From contig CM065680.1 in assembly GCA_017654935.2 (NCBI GenBank), positions 36,554,897 to 36,618,896 on the forward strand: 64,000 nucleotides of DNA, written 5' to 3'. The position numbers and the translations under genes are program-made. The notes under the pieces are model-generated. The model saw only the letters and a program-made list of their open reading frames with translations. It had not been told where the DNA came from and ran no database searches. The stretch is from Phymorhynchus buccinoides (lineage: Eukaryota > Mollusca > Gastropoda > Neogastropoda > Raphitomidae). Of the stretch, positions 54,301 through 62,627 are shown piece after piece; position 1 is the stretch's first letter, and the number at the start of each line of letters is the position of its first letter.

Positions 54301-54355
54301 CATTCATCTGTTGGCACAGGCCAATATGTCAGGATCAAATTTACACACTATGTAA
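36501..54355 (+). CDS. Integrase-derived multi-H2C2 / C2H2 zinc-finger gene, copy 3 (5' end in gap, 3' complete)
   Basis: Seventeen exons assembled by eye with GT-AG junctions that keep one frame: 36501-36629, 37372-37850, 38405-38559, 39110-39243, 39635-39788, 41142-41629, 42166-42365, 43300-43525, 44040-44257, 45434-45653, 47011-47210, 48116-48161, 48670-48762, 49260-49412, 50642-50762, 52977-53191, 53682-54355. Order of domains: end of one spacer, H2C2 module 2, integrase-core-like domain, acidic and basic linkers, H2C2 modules 3 and 4, short linker exons, six C2H2 fingers, His-rich tail, stop TAA. Known of the families: H2C2 knuckles and rve-like cores come from LTR-retrotransposon or Ginger integrases, and C2H2 arrays bind DNA. 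Inferred: a host gene made from an integrase, probably a nuclear DNA-binding protein. Every exon is open. The 5' exons are lost in the gap; copy 2 shows two of them. Function is unknown to me. Confidence 0.8.
37372..37850 (+). CDS. Copy 3 exon b: H2C2 module 2 and acidic linker
   Basis: The acceptor is TGTAG|G. The exon starts [20 protein letters not shown] and continues to the pair in SCQNC, a canonical H-x6-H (first His in the exon before) plus C-x2-C knuckle. A Ser-rich stretch and an acidic stretch (DDNNDDDDY type, about residues 85-110 of the exon) follow. The donor AAAAG|GTGGG is phase 0. The 479-bp length equals copy 2 exactly. Confidence 0.82.
38405..38559 (+). CDS. Copy 3 exon c: integrase-core-like domain, first part
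   Basis: It reads [10 protein letters not shown] then [19 protein letters not shown], matching the layout of the retroviral/Gypsy-type integrase core (D-I-x-GP, then hydrophobic strand, D-x-x-S-x-x-PEA). The usual first catalytic Asp is replaced by Glu in VEIQ. The donor CTGCAG|GTGGG leaves two bases of an Arg codon. Confidence 0.82.
39110..39243 (+). CDS. Copy 3 exon d: integrase-core-like domain, second part
   Basis: It starts [20 protein letters not shown]. In integrase cores this position reads as YG-x-P-x-x-hydrophobic-x-x-D-N-G; here the second catalytic Asp aligns with Gln (LLQNE). The length is 134 bp in all three copies, with acceptor GGCAG|A and donor CATCAG|GTAA. Confidence 0.8.
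39635..39788 (+). CDS. Copy 3 exon e: integrase-core-like domain, third part
   Basis: It reads [16 protein letters not shown], then a W-rich helix region and TPYYLVHGR. The layout matches the third catalytic block and the end of the core (x-E-R-F-N-x-x-L, P-x-x-W, then S/T-P-x-x-L-V-x-GR). A Glu at the usual third position (DERW) is kept. The length is 154 bp in all copies. Confidence 0.8.
39928..40164. mobile_element. Mirror of the 238-bp AAAGACCCAC MITE
   Basis: Reverse complement of 31071-31308 at the matching site of the right arm. Confidence 0.75.
40880..41124 (-). mobile_element. Mirror of the tRNA-derived SINE
   Basis: Reverse complement of 30118-30370, immediately 5' of exon f. Confidence 0.7.
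41142..41629 (+). CDS. Copy 3 exon f: acidic linker
   Basis: It begins [14 protein letters not shown] directly after VHGR. It includes a repeated short PSIPxTLPE motif and a strongly acidic C-terminal part ([15 protein letters not shown]). I recognise no domain. The acceptor lies just downstream of a tRNA-related SINE. Confidence 0.75.
41845..41925. repeat. (CTA)n trinucleotide repeat
   Basis: Mirror of 29338-29395 with more units. Confidence 0.95.
42166..42365 (+). CDS. Copy 3 exon g: basic linker
   Basis: It starts [19 protein letters not shown], is Lys/Arg rich (possible nuclear-localisation patch, inferred), and ends TLIKTMQK at a phase-0 donor. No recognised fold. Confidence 0.75.
43300..43525 (+). 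CDS. Copy 3 exon h: spacer of H2C2 module 3
   Basis: It reads [20 protein letters not shown], then [10 protein letters not shown] and LLRKAHARG. This is the GIN1-like layout: a short helix, a K-D-G-x-L-Y strand pair, then the first His of a knuckle. It ends in a phase-1 donor (GGAG|GTACAG), the same position as in the other modules. All three copies have 226 bp. Confidence 0.82.
43792..43867. repeat. (CA)n microsatellite
   Basis: Mirror of the GT run at 27283-27452; shorter and uninterrupted. Confidence 0.95.
44040..44257 (+). CDS. Copy 3 exon i: H2C2 module 3
   Basis: It starts [20 protein letters not shown] and runs to [10 protein letters not shown]. With the His in exon h it gives H-x6-H then C-x2-C, a complete zinc knuckle. 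A Gly/Glu-rich tail ([13 protein letters not shown]) follows. All copies have 218 bp. Confidence 0.82.
44610..45262. mobile_element. Right-arm-only insertion with TTTATATAGCGC element and CA arrays
   Basis: It starts with ATTTATATAGCGCTTTACC, then several CA-rich tracts. The left arm (about 26340-26560) lacks it. The TTTATATAGCGC motif is one I recall as common in molluscan and other invertebrate repeats. Confidence 0.55.
45434..45653 (+). CDS. Copy 3 exon j: spacer of H2C2 module 4
   Basis: It begins [18 protein letters not shown], then [16 protein letters not shown] and [12 protein letters not shown]: the same spacer layout as exon h, ending in the first His of module 4 at a phase-1 donor (GTCG|GTTAG). 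It is followed by partial tandem copies of its own 3' half. Confidence 0.8.
45690..45870. repeat. Tandem partial copies of exon j, copy 3
   Basis: One clear unit (about 45690-45806, with donor GGTTAGTG) and one short fragment (AGGAGGCTCATGTCAG near 45839). Confidence 0.8.
46404..47010. repeat. Four shortened tandem copies of exon k (126-bp period)
   Basis: Units start near 46404, 46633, 46759 and 46885, before the full exon at 47011. Each has an acceptor (TGTCAG or TGACAG), the first about 75 bp of the exon, then GATACAACTTGATTAA and a stop in frame. The left arm has none. Confidence 0.88.
47011..47210 (+). CDS. Copy 3 exon k: H2C2 module 4 (last Cys missing)
   Basis: It starts [20 protein letters not shown] and includes [19 protein letters not shown]. 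Aligned with module 3 (LHCCPEC), the final zinc ligand is Asp instead of Cys, so zinc binding here is doubtful. Four shortened tandem copies of its 5' part lie upstream. Phase 0 donor GAAGGG|GTTAG. Confidence 0.8.
48116..48161 (+). CDS. Copy 3 exon l: 46-bp micro-exon
   Basis: It encodes [15 protein letters not shown] between clear splice sites (TTTCAG|AAG and GTTG|GTAAGT). Frame and sequence are kept in copy 2 (20186-20231). Confidence 0.72.
48294..48343. repeat. (GA)n microsatellite
   Basis: Mirror remnant of 19905-20060. Confidence 0.95.
48670..48762 (+). CDS. Copy 3 exon m: short linker exon
   Basis: It encodes [20 protein letters not shown] followed by a hydrophobic [10 protein letters not shown]. 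Splice sites are TTCACAG|AG and ATAG|GTGAG. Copy 2 has the same 93-bp exon at 19056-19148. Confidence 0.72.
49260..49412 (+). CDS. Copy 3 exon n: charged helix and first half of C2H2 finger 1
   Basis: It encodes [20 protein letters not shown] (likely coiled or charged helix), then [17 protein letters not shown]. The two His of this finger come from exon o, giving C-x2-C-x12-H-x3-H after splicing. Its 3' end, donor included, is the seed of the minisatellite that follows. Confidence 0.8.
49413..49880. repeat. Exon-n-derived minisatellite, 6 extra units
   Basis: Each 74-79-bp unit has GTAAGTCC donor, GTGTTCAG pseudo-acceptor and GGGGAAT..CCTGGGCATTGTG from exon n. Seven donors in total. Same array as 16870-18414, far shorter. 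Confidence 0.9.
50642..50762 (+). CDS. Copy 3 exon o: C2H2 fingers 1 (end) and 2
   Basis: It starts with two bases of an Ile codon, then [20 protein letters not shown] and THNRKHTG. Finger 2 is canonical C-x2-C-x12-H-x3-H with a TG-x-R/K-P-F linker. The donor CATTCCT|GTAATG splits the codon before finger 3. Confidence 0.85.
50763..52976 (+). other. Intron between zinc-finger exons o and p
   Basis: It holds a MITE (50943-51359) and a CT-rich tract (51790-51830). A short GC-richer segment near 52760-52890 has no supported gene. Confidence 0.7.
50943..51359. mobile_element. 417-bp MITE, TA target, CCGTAAAA TIR
   Basis: Flanked by TA. Left CCGTAAAAACTGGACTTTAA, right complement CCGTAAAATGTGGACTATAA. 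Same CTATAAGGCG-type family as fragments near 22800-22850, 47520-47700, 54712-55415 and 56090-56245. Confidence 0.75.
52977..53191 (+). CDS. Copy 3 exon p: C2H2 fingers 3, 4 and first half of 5
   Basis: It includes CNLCGRGFF with [24 protein letters not shown] with a x4 His spacing, and [13 protein letters not shown]. The acceptor is TTATAG|ATGC. The donor (GCAGCAA|GTGAG) splits an Arg codon completed in the last exon. Confidence 0.85.
53682..54355 (+). CDS. Copy 3 exon q: C2H2 fingers 5 (end) and 6, His-rich tail, stop
   Basis: It reads [10 protein letters not shown], completing finger 5, then [19 protein letters not shown] for finger 6. The remaining about 180 residues are a low-complexity Ser/Thr/His/Pro tail with repeated HP/HHP motifs (around [19 protein letters not shown]) and an acidic stretch, ending SNLHTM and TAA. 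No domain seen in the tail. Confidence 0.85.
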
Positions 54356-54711
54356 CACTGCAGCATGAAGCAGGAGAGGTTGATTGTATTTTTAATGAGG
54401 TTGATTGAAGGTATGAGGGTGTTTATATAATATAGTATTGATAAAGTGTGTTTTACATTTGTATTCCTTCCTTTCCATTAAGCGACTACAATCATTTGCT
54501 GATTATTCTGTCACTGTAATTTGTTCACTGAATCTGTTTAAATGTATGAATGCAAAGATGTGCAGATGGTTATGGTGTTCCACTCATGTTGTAAGACAAA
54601 GTGCAATACAAAGATTTTGAGTCTGTGTGTGTATCATCATAATGGAGTTTTTGGAGAAATCTGCCCCTCAAACTGATGGCATTATTGATTTATATTTTCT
54701 TATCCAGTGTA

Positions 54712-55415
54712 CCGTATTTTACGGACTACTGTAATTTTCGGACTATAAGGCGATATCTTTTTCTCCAATTTTGACCTATGCGCCTAATAAATGAGGGCGC
54801 CCTATTAGTGAACAAAATCGTGAGAAGAGAGGCAACGATTGCCGTACTCAGTACAGTCGACTGTGAGACACAACATCGAAAGTGGTAACGAGTCGCCGGT
54901 ACGACGAATACTCACGTTAAAATGCTTCAAAAGACCTATTATCATCCGAGATACCGTCCAACAGATGCCATAGCCCTTCATTGGATATAAAAAGCATCGT
55001 TGTAGAGCTTAAAATGCCACAATTCTACCGGTTTTCGCGAAGAAAAGTCCAAACACAACAACCGGAAGTCACAAAAACGCAAGTTCGAATATTTGAGAAG
55101 GGAGCCAACTCTCGTTTATGACAGCAGTAATTGCGGTCGTTAAGCTTTCACACTTCAAACTTTGACTTTCTTTTGCGAGGTGTGTATCACCTTATAAACG
55201 ATGGCATCTTTTACATTAATTTTTTCAGATTTTTCTTGAAAATTGCCCTATTCGCCTTATACACAGCAGCACCTAATGATCCGAAAAAATATGGTACAAG
55301 GTGTACACCCCAAATTTTACACAAAATTCAGATTTTGCTATTATAGTTTCTTACTATATTATAAGGCGCAGGGGTCTAGGAAAAAAGTATCACCTTATAG
55401 TCTGTAAAATTCTGT
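54712..55415. mobile_element. About 700-bp CTATAAGGCG-family element
   Basis: It starts CCGTATTTTACGGACTACTG after TA and ends with a nested GGCGCAGGGG...CTTATAGTCTGTAAAATTC. Boundaries are approximate because elements are nested. Confidence 0.6.
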
Positions 55416-56929
55416 ATTTTACTTTGAGCATTTTTTATTTACAATTTAGCTGTTAGATTGTTTTGTTCATATTTTTCATGTTTAAGGAATATTTCATTAC
55501 GTTATTTTACATGCCATCTAAAAGTTGGTGCATAATGTGTAGCTTCCTTAGGTCTCTTTGTCGGGGAAGAGGGGAAGAGCAGGTCATGTTTGCCCTTATG
55601 ATATCTTGTGAACCACTGTACATAATTCCTTCAAATTTTATGCAGTGCTATTTACGTGAAGCTGTCATGTCTCGTTGAATAATCATTGCAGCTGCAGGCT
55701 TGTTGCGACACTGTTGTTTAAAAAATGTTAGAAAATTCAAAGTATTGACCTGATATTTTGTGGAGGAACCCCCCCCCCCAGTATGTATAAATAAGCATTA
55801 CTTATTGTTCCTATATGTGGTGCAAGTTGCTACTGCCACTGTATTTCAATTAATTTGCAAAGTTAATTGTGAATCTCTGATTTGTGAAAGAATAAATTAA
55901 AACTAGATAACATTTCTAACATCTCAGGATTTTTATACTGCTTGTGAAATTTTGTAAGGGTTTTTCTTAGCTTCACTTTTTCCATGATCATGTTTTTGTA
56001 CTCCCAGTGCCAACAGAACAGGCCGGGAGTACATTAGAATGGGAACGAGGACTGTGCTTTTCTCTGTCCGTATGTGTGTGTGTGTGCGTTCATATATTTT
56101 ACCCTAAGACGATACTTTTTCCCCTGCGCCTTATAATGTGACTGATAACATAGAAAGGAAATAGAGTAACAAAATCTGAATTTTGAGTCAAATTTGGGGT
56201 GTGCGCCTTATAATCAGGTGCGCCTTATAGTCCGTGAAATACGGTAATCAAAATACGTTCCATGTCATAGTGCCTGGGCCCCTGAACCAGTGGTAGCGAA
56301 ACTTCATAGAGTGGTTCCTTAGGCTATGTAGTTGTGGCATGTGATATCATATTCACAGAATGGCAAGCCATATGAATGTAATCCCAATGAATCAAAATTA
56401 AATATTACAAAAATACCAATTGTTTCAAACATAACGGATGGATTTAAACCAAAGTAGGACGCCTTGGCTTAAGGCTATGACGTCAGACCAATCGACATAG
56501 GCTAGAACACCAAGACTACATCAAAATGTTATGCATAATTATGCAGGATTGTCTTTGGCCATGACAAGCTCCTAGCATAACGCCATCAGTCTCCAAAATC
56601 CCCCGAAAAATGGAGCATGGCTGCCCACGTGGCAGGGTAATCAAAAACGGTCACACACGTAATGTTCTTATCCCCTTAGCTGATGCATTTGTACTATAGC
56701 AGTGTTCAAGTGCTTCGGTTGTTGGGATGATCCCTGGAGTCTTTCAGCCAGGGTACGTCAACAAACAAACCAAAGTAGGTGCAGTGAAAAAGTGTCACCC
56801 AACAACTTTTGTTGTAAAATATTTAATTTGTCAATATTACTATACAGATACAGGAGTTTTTTGGATACAAAACAATGACCCTAGAATTTAAAAAAAAACT
56901 ACCTTGACAAGGTAGATAATTTGTAGTCT

Positions 56930-57315
56930 TTGCCTTGTGGTGTAGAGTGGCACAGAGGTAACGCATTCTCCTTGTGTCAAGTAAACCCCAGTTCGAACCT
57001 GGGTATAGGGGATTTTTCCTCTCACTTTGCACTAGGCCTTGCAATCTGAACATGGAGTCTTGGATGAGACAATAAACCGAGGTCCTGTTTGCCCATGCAC
57101 TTAACACACGTTAAACCCAGTGGCAATGAAAAAGTTGTCATTTGGTGAAAATTTACCCACCCACATCAGTCACACAAAAATTTCCTTCCTCATCAGTCAC
57201 ACAAAAATTGCATGCAACAAAAATTAAAATTGGGTGGCATGCCTCTGGCTGTGACGCGCTCTCCAGGTGGGAGCAGCCTGAATTTCACAGATGCCTCTGA
57301 CTATAAAGTACCTAA
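56930..57315 (+). mobile_element. Full-length tRNA-derived SINE, gastropod-like
   Basis: Head with TAGAGTGGCACAGAGGTAAC and B box GTTCGAACCTGGG (56991 on), then TCTTGGATGAGACAATAAAC, ACCGAGGTCCTGTTTG, and further on GACGCGCTCTCCAGG, TGGGAGCAGCCTGAATTTCA. This block order resembles SINEs I know from marine gastropods; name not asserted. Confidence 0.7.
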
Positions 57316-59942
57316 TACCCTTGAACAGAGAGCACAGTTTATGGCTCTGTCACCTTCTTTTGTTTCTTTTTAGGATGATGATGTTAGGATGTGCTTTTGT
57401 ATGTATTATTTATTAATGTGTTTGGTACTTTACTGGTGATAGTCCTCATACGACCATAGTAGTCATTGAAGGGACTATAAGCAACAAACAATAAATTATT
57501 CTTTTCTTTGTATTTCCAGTTTCATACGAATGGCAGTACATTGGAATGGCAATGGGGGCCTGTGCATTTCCTTGTGTGTGTGTGTGACAAGAATGCGGTG
57601 CTGCACGGCAATCGTAATGAAATTTGTAAGAATGGCACATAGTGAAAGATACTGTATTGATCAATCTGATTGTTGGCAGAATTATCCTTGTATGTCCTGA
57701 AGATGAAACCCATATCTGCATTCACCCAAAGGGCAAGCCATATTTGTTTGTTTCTTGCTCACATGTTCATATATGTACACTTAAAAAAACACCAACCCAG
57801 CAGAAAATCTAAAACCACTTTATGAAAGCACCTAATCAAGCTCTGCTGTTCTGACATTTTTTAAACAGAATTTCAGATAATGCTCTGAATGAAAGGCACT
57901 GCCAATAGGCAATGCATATTTTGTTATTATCAACAACAAAAAGAAAACATTCAAAACCTTGCTTTTGCTTGGAAACATACAGCAATACCAGAATCAATGA
58001 AGTACTGTACAAGCACTTTATTGTCATTCATAGTAGGTACAATCGCAAATGCAGTGTAAAGACAAAGGGGTTAACAATTGGAAAGTAGTTGTGCGAAATA
58101 ATACAAAAAATATTCACACTTTTTTAAGACACTTTGATAATCCTACTTTGCTATTAGCAAACGTTTCATATTTAGGGTGTATCCCATGATAGGTAAGCAT
58201 TTCTGACATACAATTTCAGTGTTCATAAGTCATCACTTGGACAACAGCAGGGTTTAGTGAATCATGAAAGGCACTTTTACAGATCACTTCTACAGTGCTC
58301 GGGTCTAAGCTAAACAAAAACGAGGGCAGAAAGTCAGTCACAGTCACGCTTCCGAAATCAAAAGCACATTGGTATGGAAAATATCAAAACAAAAGCGACA
58401 ATACAATCCATGTTGAAGATACTTATAAAGGTGCTAATGAAGAAGCACCCAAAAAAAAGCACACACAAAAAGCGAAGCAATCGAGGCCAAGAAAACAAAA
58501 ACAACAGGTTTTGCATACTAAATCCCAGCAGGGAGGGATGAGCTCCTGAAAATATCAAATCCATAAAACTGTAAAATCCAACCGAGGGCCCCTGTAACTG
58601 AGCTGATCTGTTCCATCTTACATTTACTGGTGACTGCTAACATACACATGTAATGATTTGTAAAACAATAAATCCTTTTTTGTTTGTGGCACAAGCCACA
58701 AACCTATAACTCACTTTGTCGGTCGGTCCAAAATTGTCGCACGCCACAAACGATTGCGAATCCGCGCTTGTTTTTTTTATATACTGCAAAGGTTTTCAAT
58801 GTAAAGATGAACTCTCTCAAATACTCCACCATGATTTTGAAACTTGCAAGAATGTTTCAAAATTAATATTCCACCTTTTTCTTTTTTTTTTAAATGTGCA
58901 AGATTGAAAGACTAACAATGGACATAAGTTCTTTTGCAGATGATTAAAGCAAGTGACAGAGTAAGCAATTTCATAATGGCACACATTTTGAGAATGCAAA
59001 TAAGGCATTAGGATAAGATGGGTAAATCAATTGAGAAAACAAGTACCGGTAAGACACTAGAAGTTAGGCATATCAACAACAAACATCTAACACCATAGTT
59101 TCATTTGTTATACTTTTTAAAACATCCAACACCATATTCATTTGTTGTACTTTTCATTTAAACAATTGTTTTAAAGGTAAACACAGAATATAACTAAGAA
59201 GAGTTGTGGTTAAATGCTTCTATAACACATGTATAAATGTGCAAGTCTGATCGCTCTAAGCAATGAAAAAAGACAGAAAGCAACTACAACTCTTAAGTTG
59301 TAAAATTTGGGCTCTATTTTTAGTAAAACAATCTATTTAGTTTTCATTTTGTTCTTTGTTGAAGCTGAAAGTAGTAAAATGATATGAAATATACTTTGAC
59401 CACTAATAAAACATCATTTATGGATGAGACACTATCTATGATGATGCATTACAGCCTTTCAAAACTAAAGATTAACCAGATGCTAGCACAACAATGTGAA
59501 AGGATATGGTAGAATGACCCCAATTTCACAAAAATACTTTTTTTTTCTAAATCGGATCACAAACTCACCATAAAAAGGCATACCGGTATTTATAATTATA
59601 CTGACTTGTAATTCACACAAAAATATTGCAATTAAGTTATTTCTTGCTAATTATTCCAAATACAAACATCACATTAACTGACAAAGGTAACTGATAAGCA
59701 AATTGCTATAAATTTCAGACTTTCAGTAACCCTTTCTTCAGATTAATTTTGACCAAGCCTTCTAATCAGAAACGTTTTGCAGACGTCATTACTGGTCAAC
59801 ACAATCATGCTCTGCTCATGTCAATCCAGCAGACATATCACAGCATGTTGACTGTTTACTTCAGGAATGCACATTTTCATGTATATTGAACATATAAAAC
59901 TATAACTATAATTGGACCTTCTTGGTATGTAATAACACTATA

Positions 59943-62625
59943 CAGTGAAACCTGGTTATAAGAAAATCGAAGGGAGATAATCTTTTGTTTTCTTATATCC
60001 GGGTTTTCTTATATCTGATACTTTGATATAAGAAAACATTTTGAATTTCTTTTCTTATAACCGATTTGAATGGGGAAAAGGGAAAAAATAAAATAAAAAG
60101 AGAAAAAAATAAAATAAAAGACAAACAGAAACATAAAACGAAGACAAAATGCTTTTACATAATTTGGTGCATGAAAAAAAGGGGGAAAATGCAAAACAAA
60201 GGAGGAAAAAAAGAAAGGAACAGAAAATTTAAAACAAAAATGAAGGCAGACGTGGTGTGAGTTGCATCATGAGCGAGCAAGATAGCGGAGAGCAGATGAA
60301 TGAGTGGGTGTGGTGAGAGAGTAACATATTTGTTTAAATGTAAATTTCTGTTTCTTGTTTTTAATAAATATTCTAATTTGGATGTATAACTAATTTTACA
60401 CAGTGGAAGACAATTTTGTATTTGCGTTTGTACAATGTCAATGGACTATAAAGAAACTTGCGACCTATGACTCATGTTTTACATAAAAAAATCAAAATAC
60501 AGCAAAACTCAGTTATAAGAAAATCGAAGGGAGATCATTTTTTGCTTATTACCATATTCGAGTTTTCTTATATCCGAAACAAAATGAAGAGAACATCCTT
60601 TTTCCTAATTTGATGCATTTCTTGCATCATAAAATCAAAATCGTCTACTAAGAAGAAGATTTAAAGGTGCCTACAACCACCCAAACTAACAGCTTTTTTT
60701 TTCCTTTTCACTGTTATCAAATATGTACCCCTTCACCTTTCTTGTACTGAACTTTGTATCAAGCTTTGTAATAAGCTTTTTGTCAATCGTTTGCTTTTGT
60801 TTATGTGGATTTTTGTCCACATAGTTATTCAGTTATTTGTATTTATCTTCTTAACTCTCTCTATACTAATGTACGCTATAGCGTACATGCGGCGCACAAA
60901 CGTTCCACACTAGGCAGGTTTGCATCATTACATACATATTATTAAAAATAATAATGCTTAACCGCAGTTTTGAAAATTTGCGGTATTGTTTATAATAATA
61001 AAAGCTAGCATATGTTATAATTCCAAAGTTAAATTTTTATTATTAGCAGATTTTAAAAAAAGCATGACAAAGAAGACGAAGAGAGAGGTAGTGACTCATT
61101 TGCATTCATTGCGGTACTAAAAATGGACTGGAAGTGATTTCACAATATACCAGTTTGGGTTGCATGGCTTCGCGGAGTTGTGAATTGTGAATGGCTAAAC
61201 GCTATGTACGCTATAGCGTACATTAGTATTGAACGGTTGTAAAGGGAAGCAATCGGCCAGTAAAGAGTGAGTTAAAGAAATGGATTGCCTTTTCCTCTCT
61301 GCCATTGCTGCTGAAAATAAAAGGATGGACAGTCTCTCTACCACCAACACAAAAGTACCGGCACTCATATTTTATTCTTCTGCTCAACATTTATTTTGCA
61401 CAGAATACTGAAGGAAAGCATAGAATAAAGGAACGACTTCAATTTTCTCGGAACATCCTTTCAGTTCAGGTCCAACTCACTTTTAAAGACGCACTGACCC
61501 AACACGATTAAGTCCCTTGTTTTTTCTGGGTAGCTGTGACCCACATACAAATTCCCCCAACTTCAAATTGCCTGTACTGTTTAGACTGTCCAGCCTTTTA
61601 TGTTCAGCAGCTATGGCAGAGAGGAAAAGGCAATCCATTTCTTTAAGAAGATAAATACAAATAACTGAATATGTGGACGAAAATCCACATAAACAAAAGC
61701 AAACGATTGATAAAAAGCTGCATAGGTGGACAGTAAATGGTAATAGTTCAGTACAAGATAGGTGAAGGGGTATGTATTTGATAACAGTAAAAAGAAAAAA
61801 AAAGATTGTTAGTTTGAGTGGTTGTAGGCACCTTTAAATCTTCTTCTTAGTAGACTATTTTTATTTTACGATGTAAGAAATGCATCAAATTAGGAAAAAG
61901 GATTTTCTCTTCGTTTTGTTTTTCTGTCCTTTTCTTTTCTTTTTCTTTTCTCTTTTCCCTTTTCCCCATTCAATTTGGTTATAAGGAAAAAAACTTCAAA
62001 ATGTTTTCTTATGTCCGAGTTTCGGATGATAAGAAAACTTGGATATGGTAATAAGCAAAACATCATCTCCCTTCGATTTTCTTATAACCGAGTTTTGCTG
62101 TATTTTGATTTTATGATGTAAAACATGAGTCGGTCGCAAATTTCTTTATTGTCCATTGGCATTGTACAAACGCAAATACAAAATTGTCTTCCACTGTGTA
62201 AAATGAGTTATACATCCAAATTAGAATATTGATTAGAAACAGAAATTTACATTTAAACAAATGTTACTCTCACACCACACCCACTCATTCATCTGCTCTC
62301 CGCTATCTTGCTCGCTCATCATGCAACTCACACCACGTCTGCCTTCATTTTTGTTTTTAATTTTCTGTTCCATTCTTTCTTTTTTTCCTCCTTTGCTTTG
62401 CTTTTTTTTCAAGCACCAAATTAGATAAAAGCATTTTCTCTTTGTTTTGTTTCTGCTTGTCTCTTATTTTCATTTTTCTCTTTTTCTCTTTTATTTTTTT
62501 CCCTTTTTTCCCATTCAAATCGGTTATAAGAAAATAAAATCAAAAAGTTTTCTTATATCCGATTATCGGATATAAGAAAACAAAAAATTATCTCCCTTCG
62601 ATTTTCTTATAACCGGGTTCCACTG
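59943..62625. mobile_element. 2.7-kb foldback element, TA target, 39-bp TIR and about 0.9-kb arms
   Basis: Flanked by TA. Ends 59943-59981 and 62587-62625 are inverted repeats with 2 visible mismatches (CAGTGAAACCTGGTTATAAG / CAGTGGAACCCGGTTATAAG). A second inverted pair lies inside (60503 on and up to 62094, CAGCAAAACTC-type). Arms extend to about 60850 and 61650. Centre includes a GACTTAATCG...MITE fragment. No transposase. Confidence 0.8.
60855..61271. mobile_element. 417-bp TTAA-flanked MITE nested in the foldback arm
   Basis: TTAA at 60851-60854 and 61272-61275. Ends CTCTCTCTATACT and, complemented, CTCACTCTTTACT. An 18-bp palindrome TGTACGCTATAGCGTACA is present near both ends (60870, 61205). 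The opposite arm of the foldback lacks it. Confidence 0.82.
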
Positions 62626-62627
62626 TA

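Larger units (their letters stand above)
54356..59942. other. 3' flank of the gene: non-coding, repeat-rich
   Basis: I see the likely 3' UTR start, a CTATAAGGCG-family MITE, a short C-run, an AATAAA at 55891 that might serve polyadenylation, a SINE, and AT-rich DNA with a small inverted repeat (GTTTGTGGC / GCCACAAAC, 58682-58750). No coding region that I can support. Confidence 0.6.

Noticed and set aside
56935..57010. Functional tRNA gene
   Set aside because: The A- and B-box-like head does not close into a full cloverleaf by eye and is followed by a SINE body.
58295..58549. 84-codon Lys-rich ORF
   Set aside because: Composition follows A-rich DNA; no motif, homolog or splice context that I can see.
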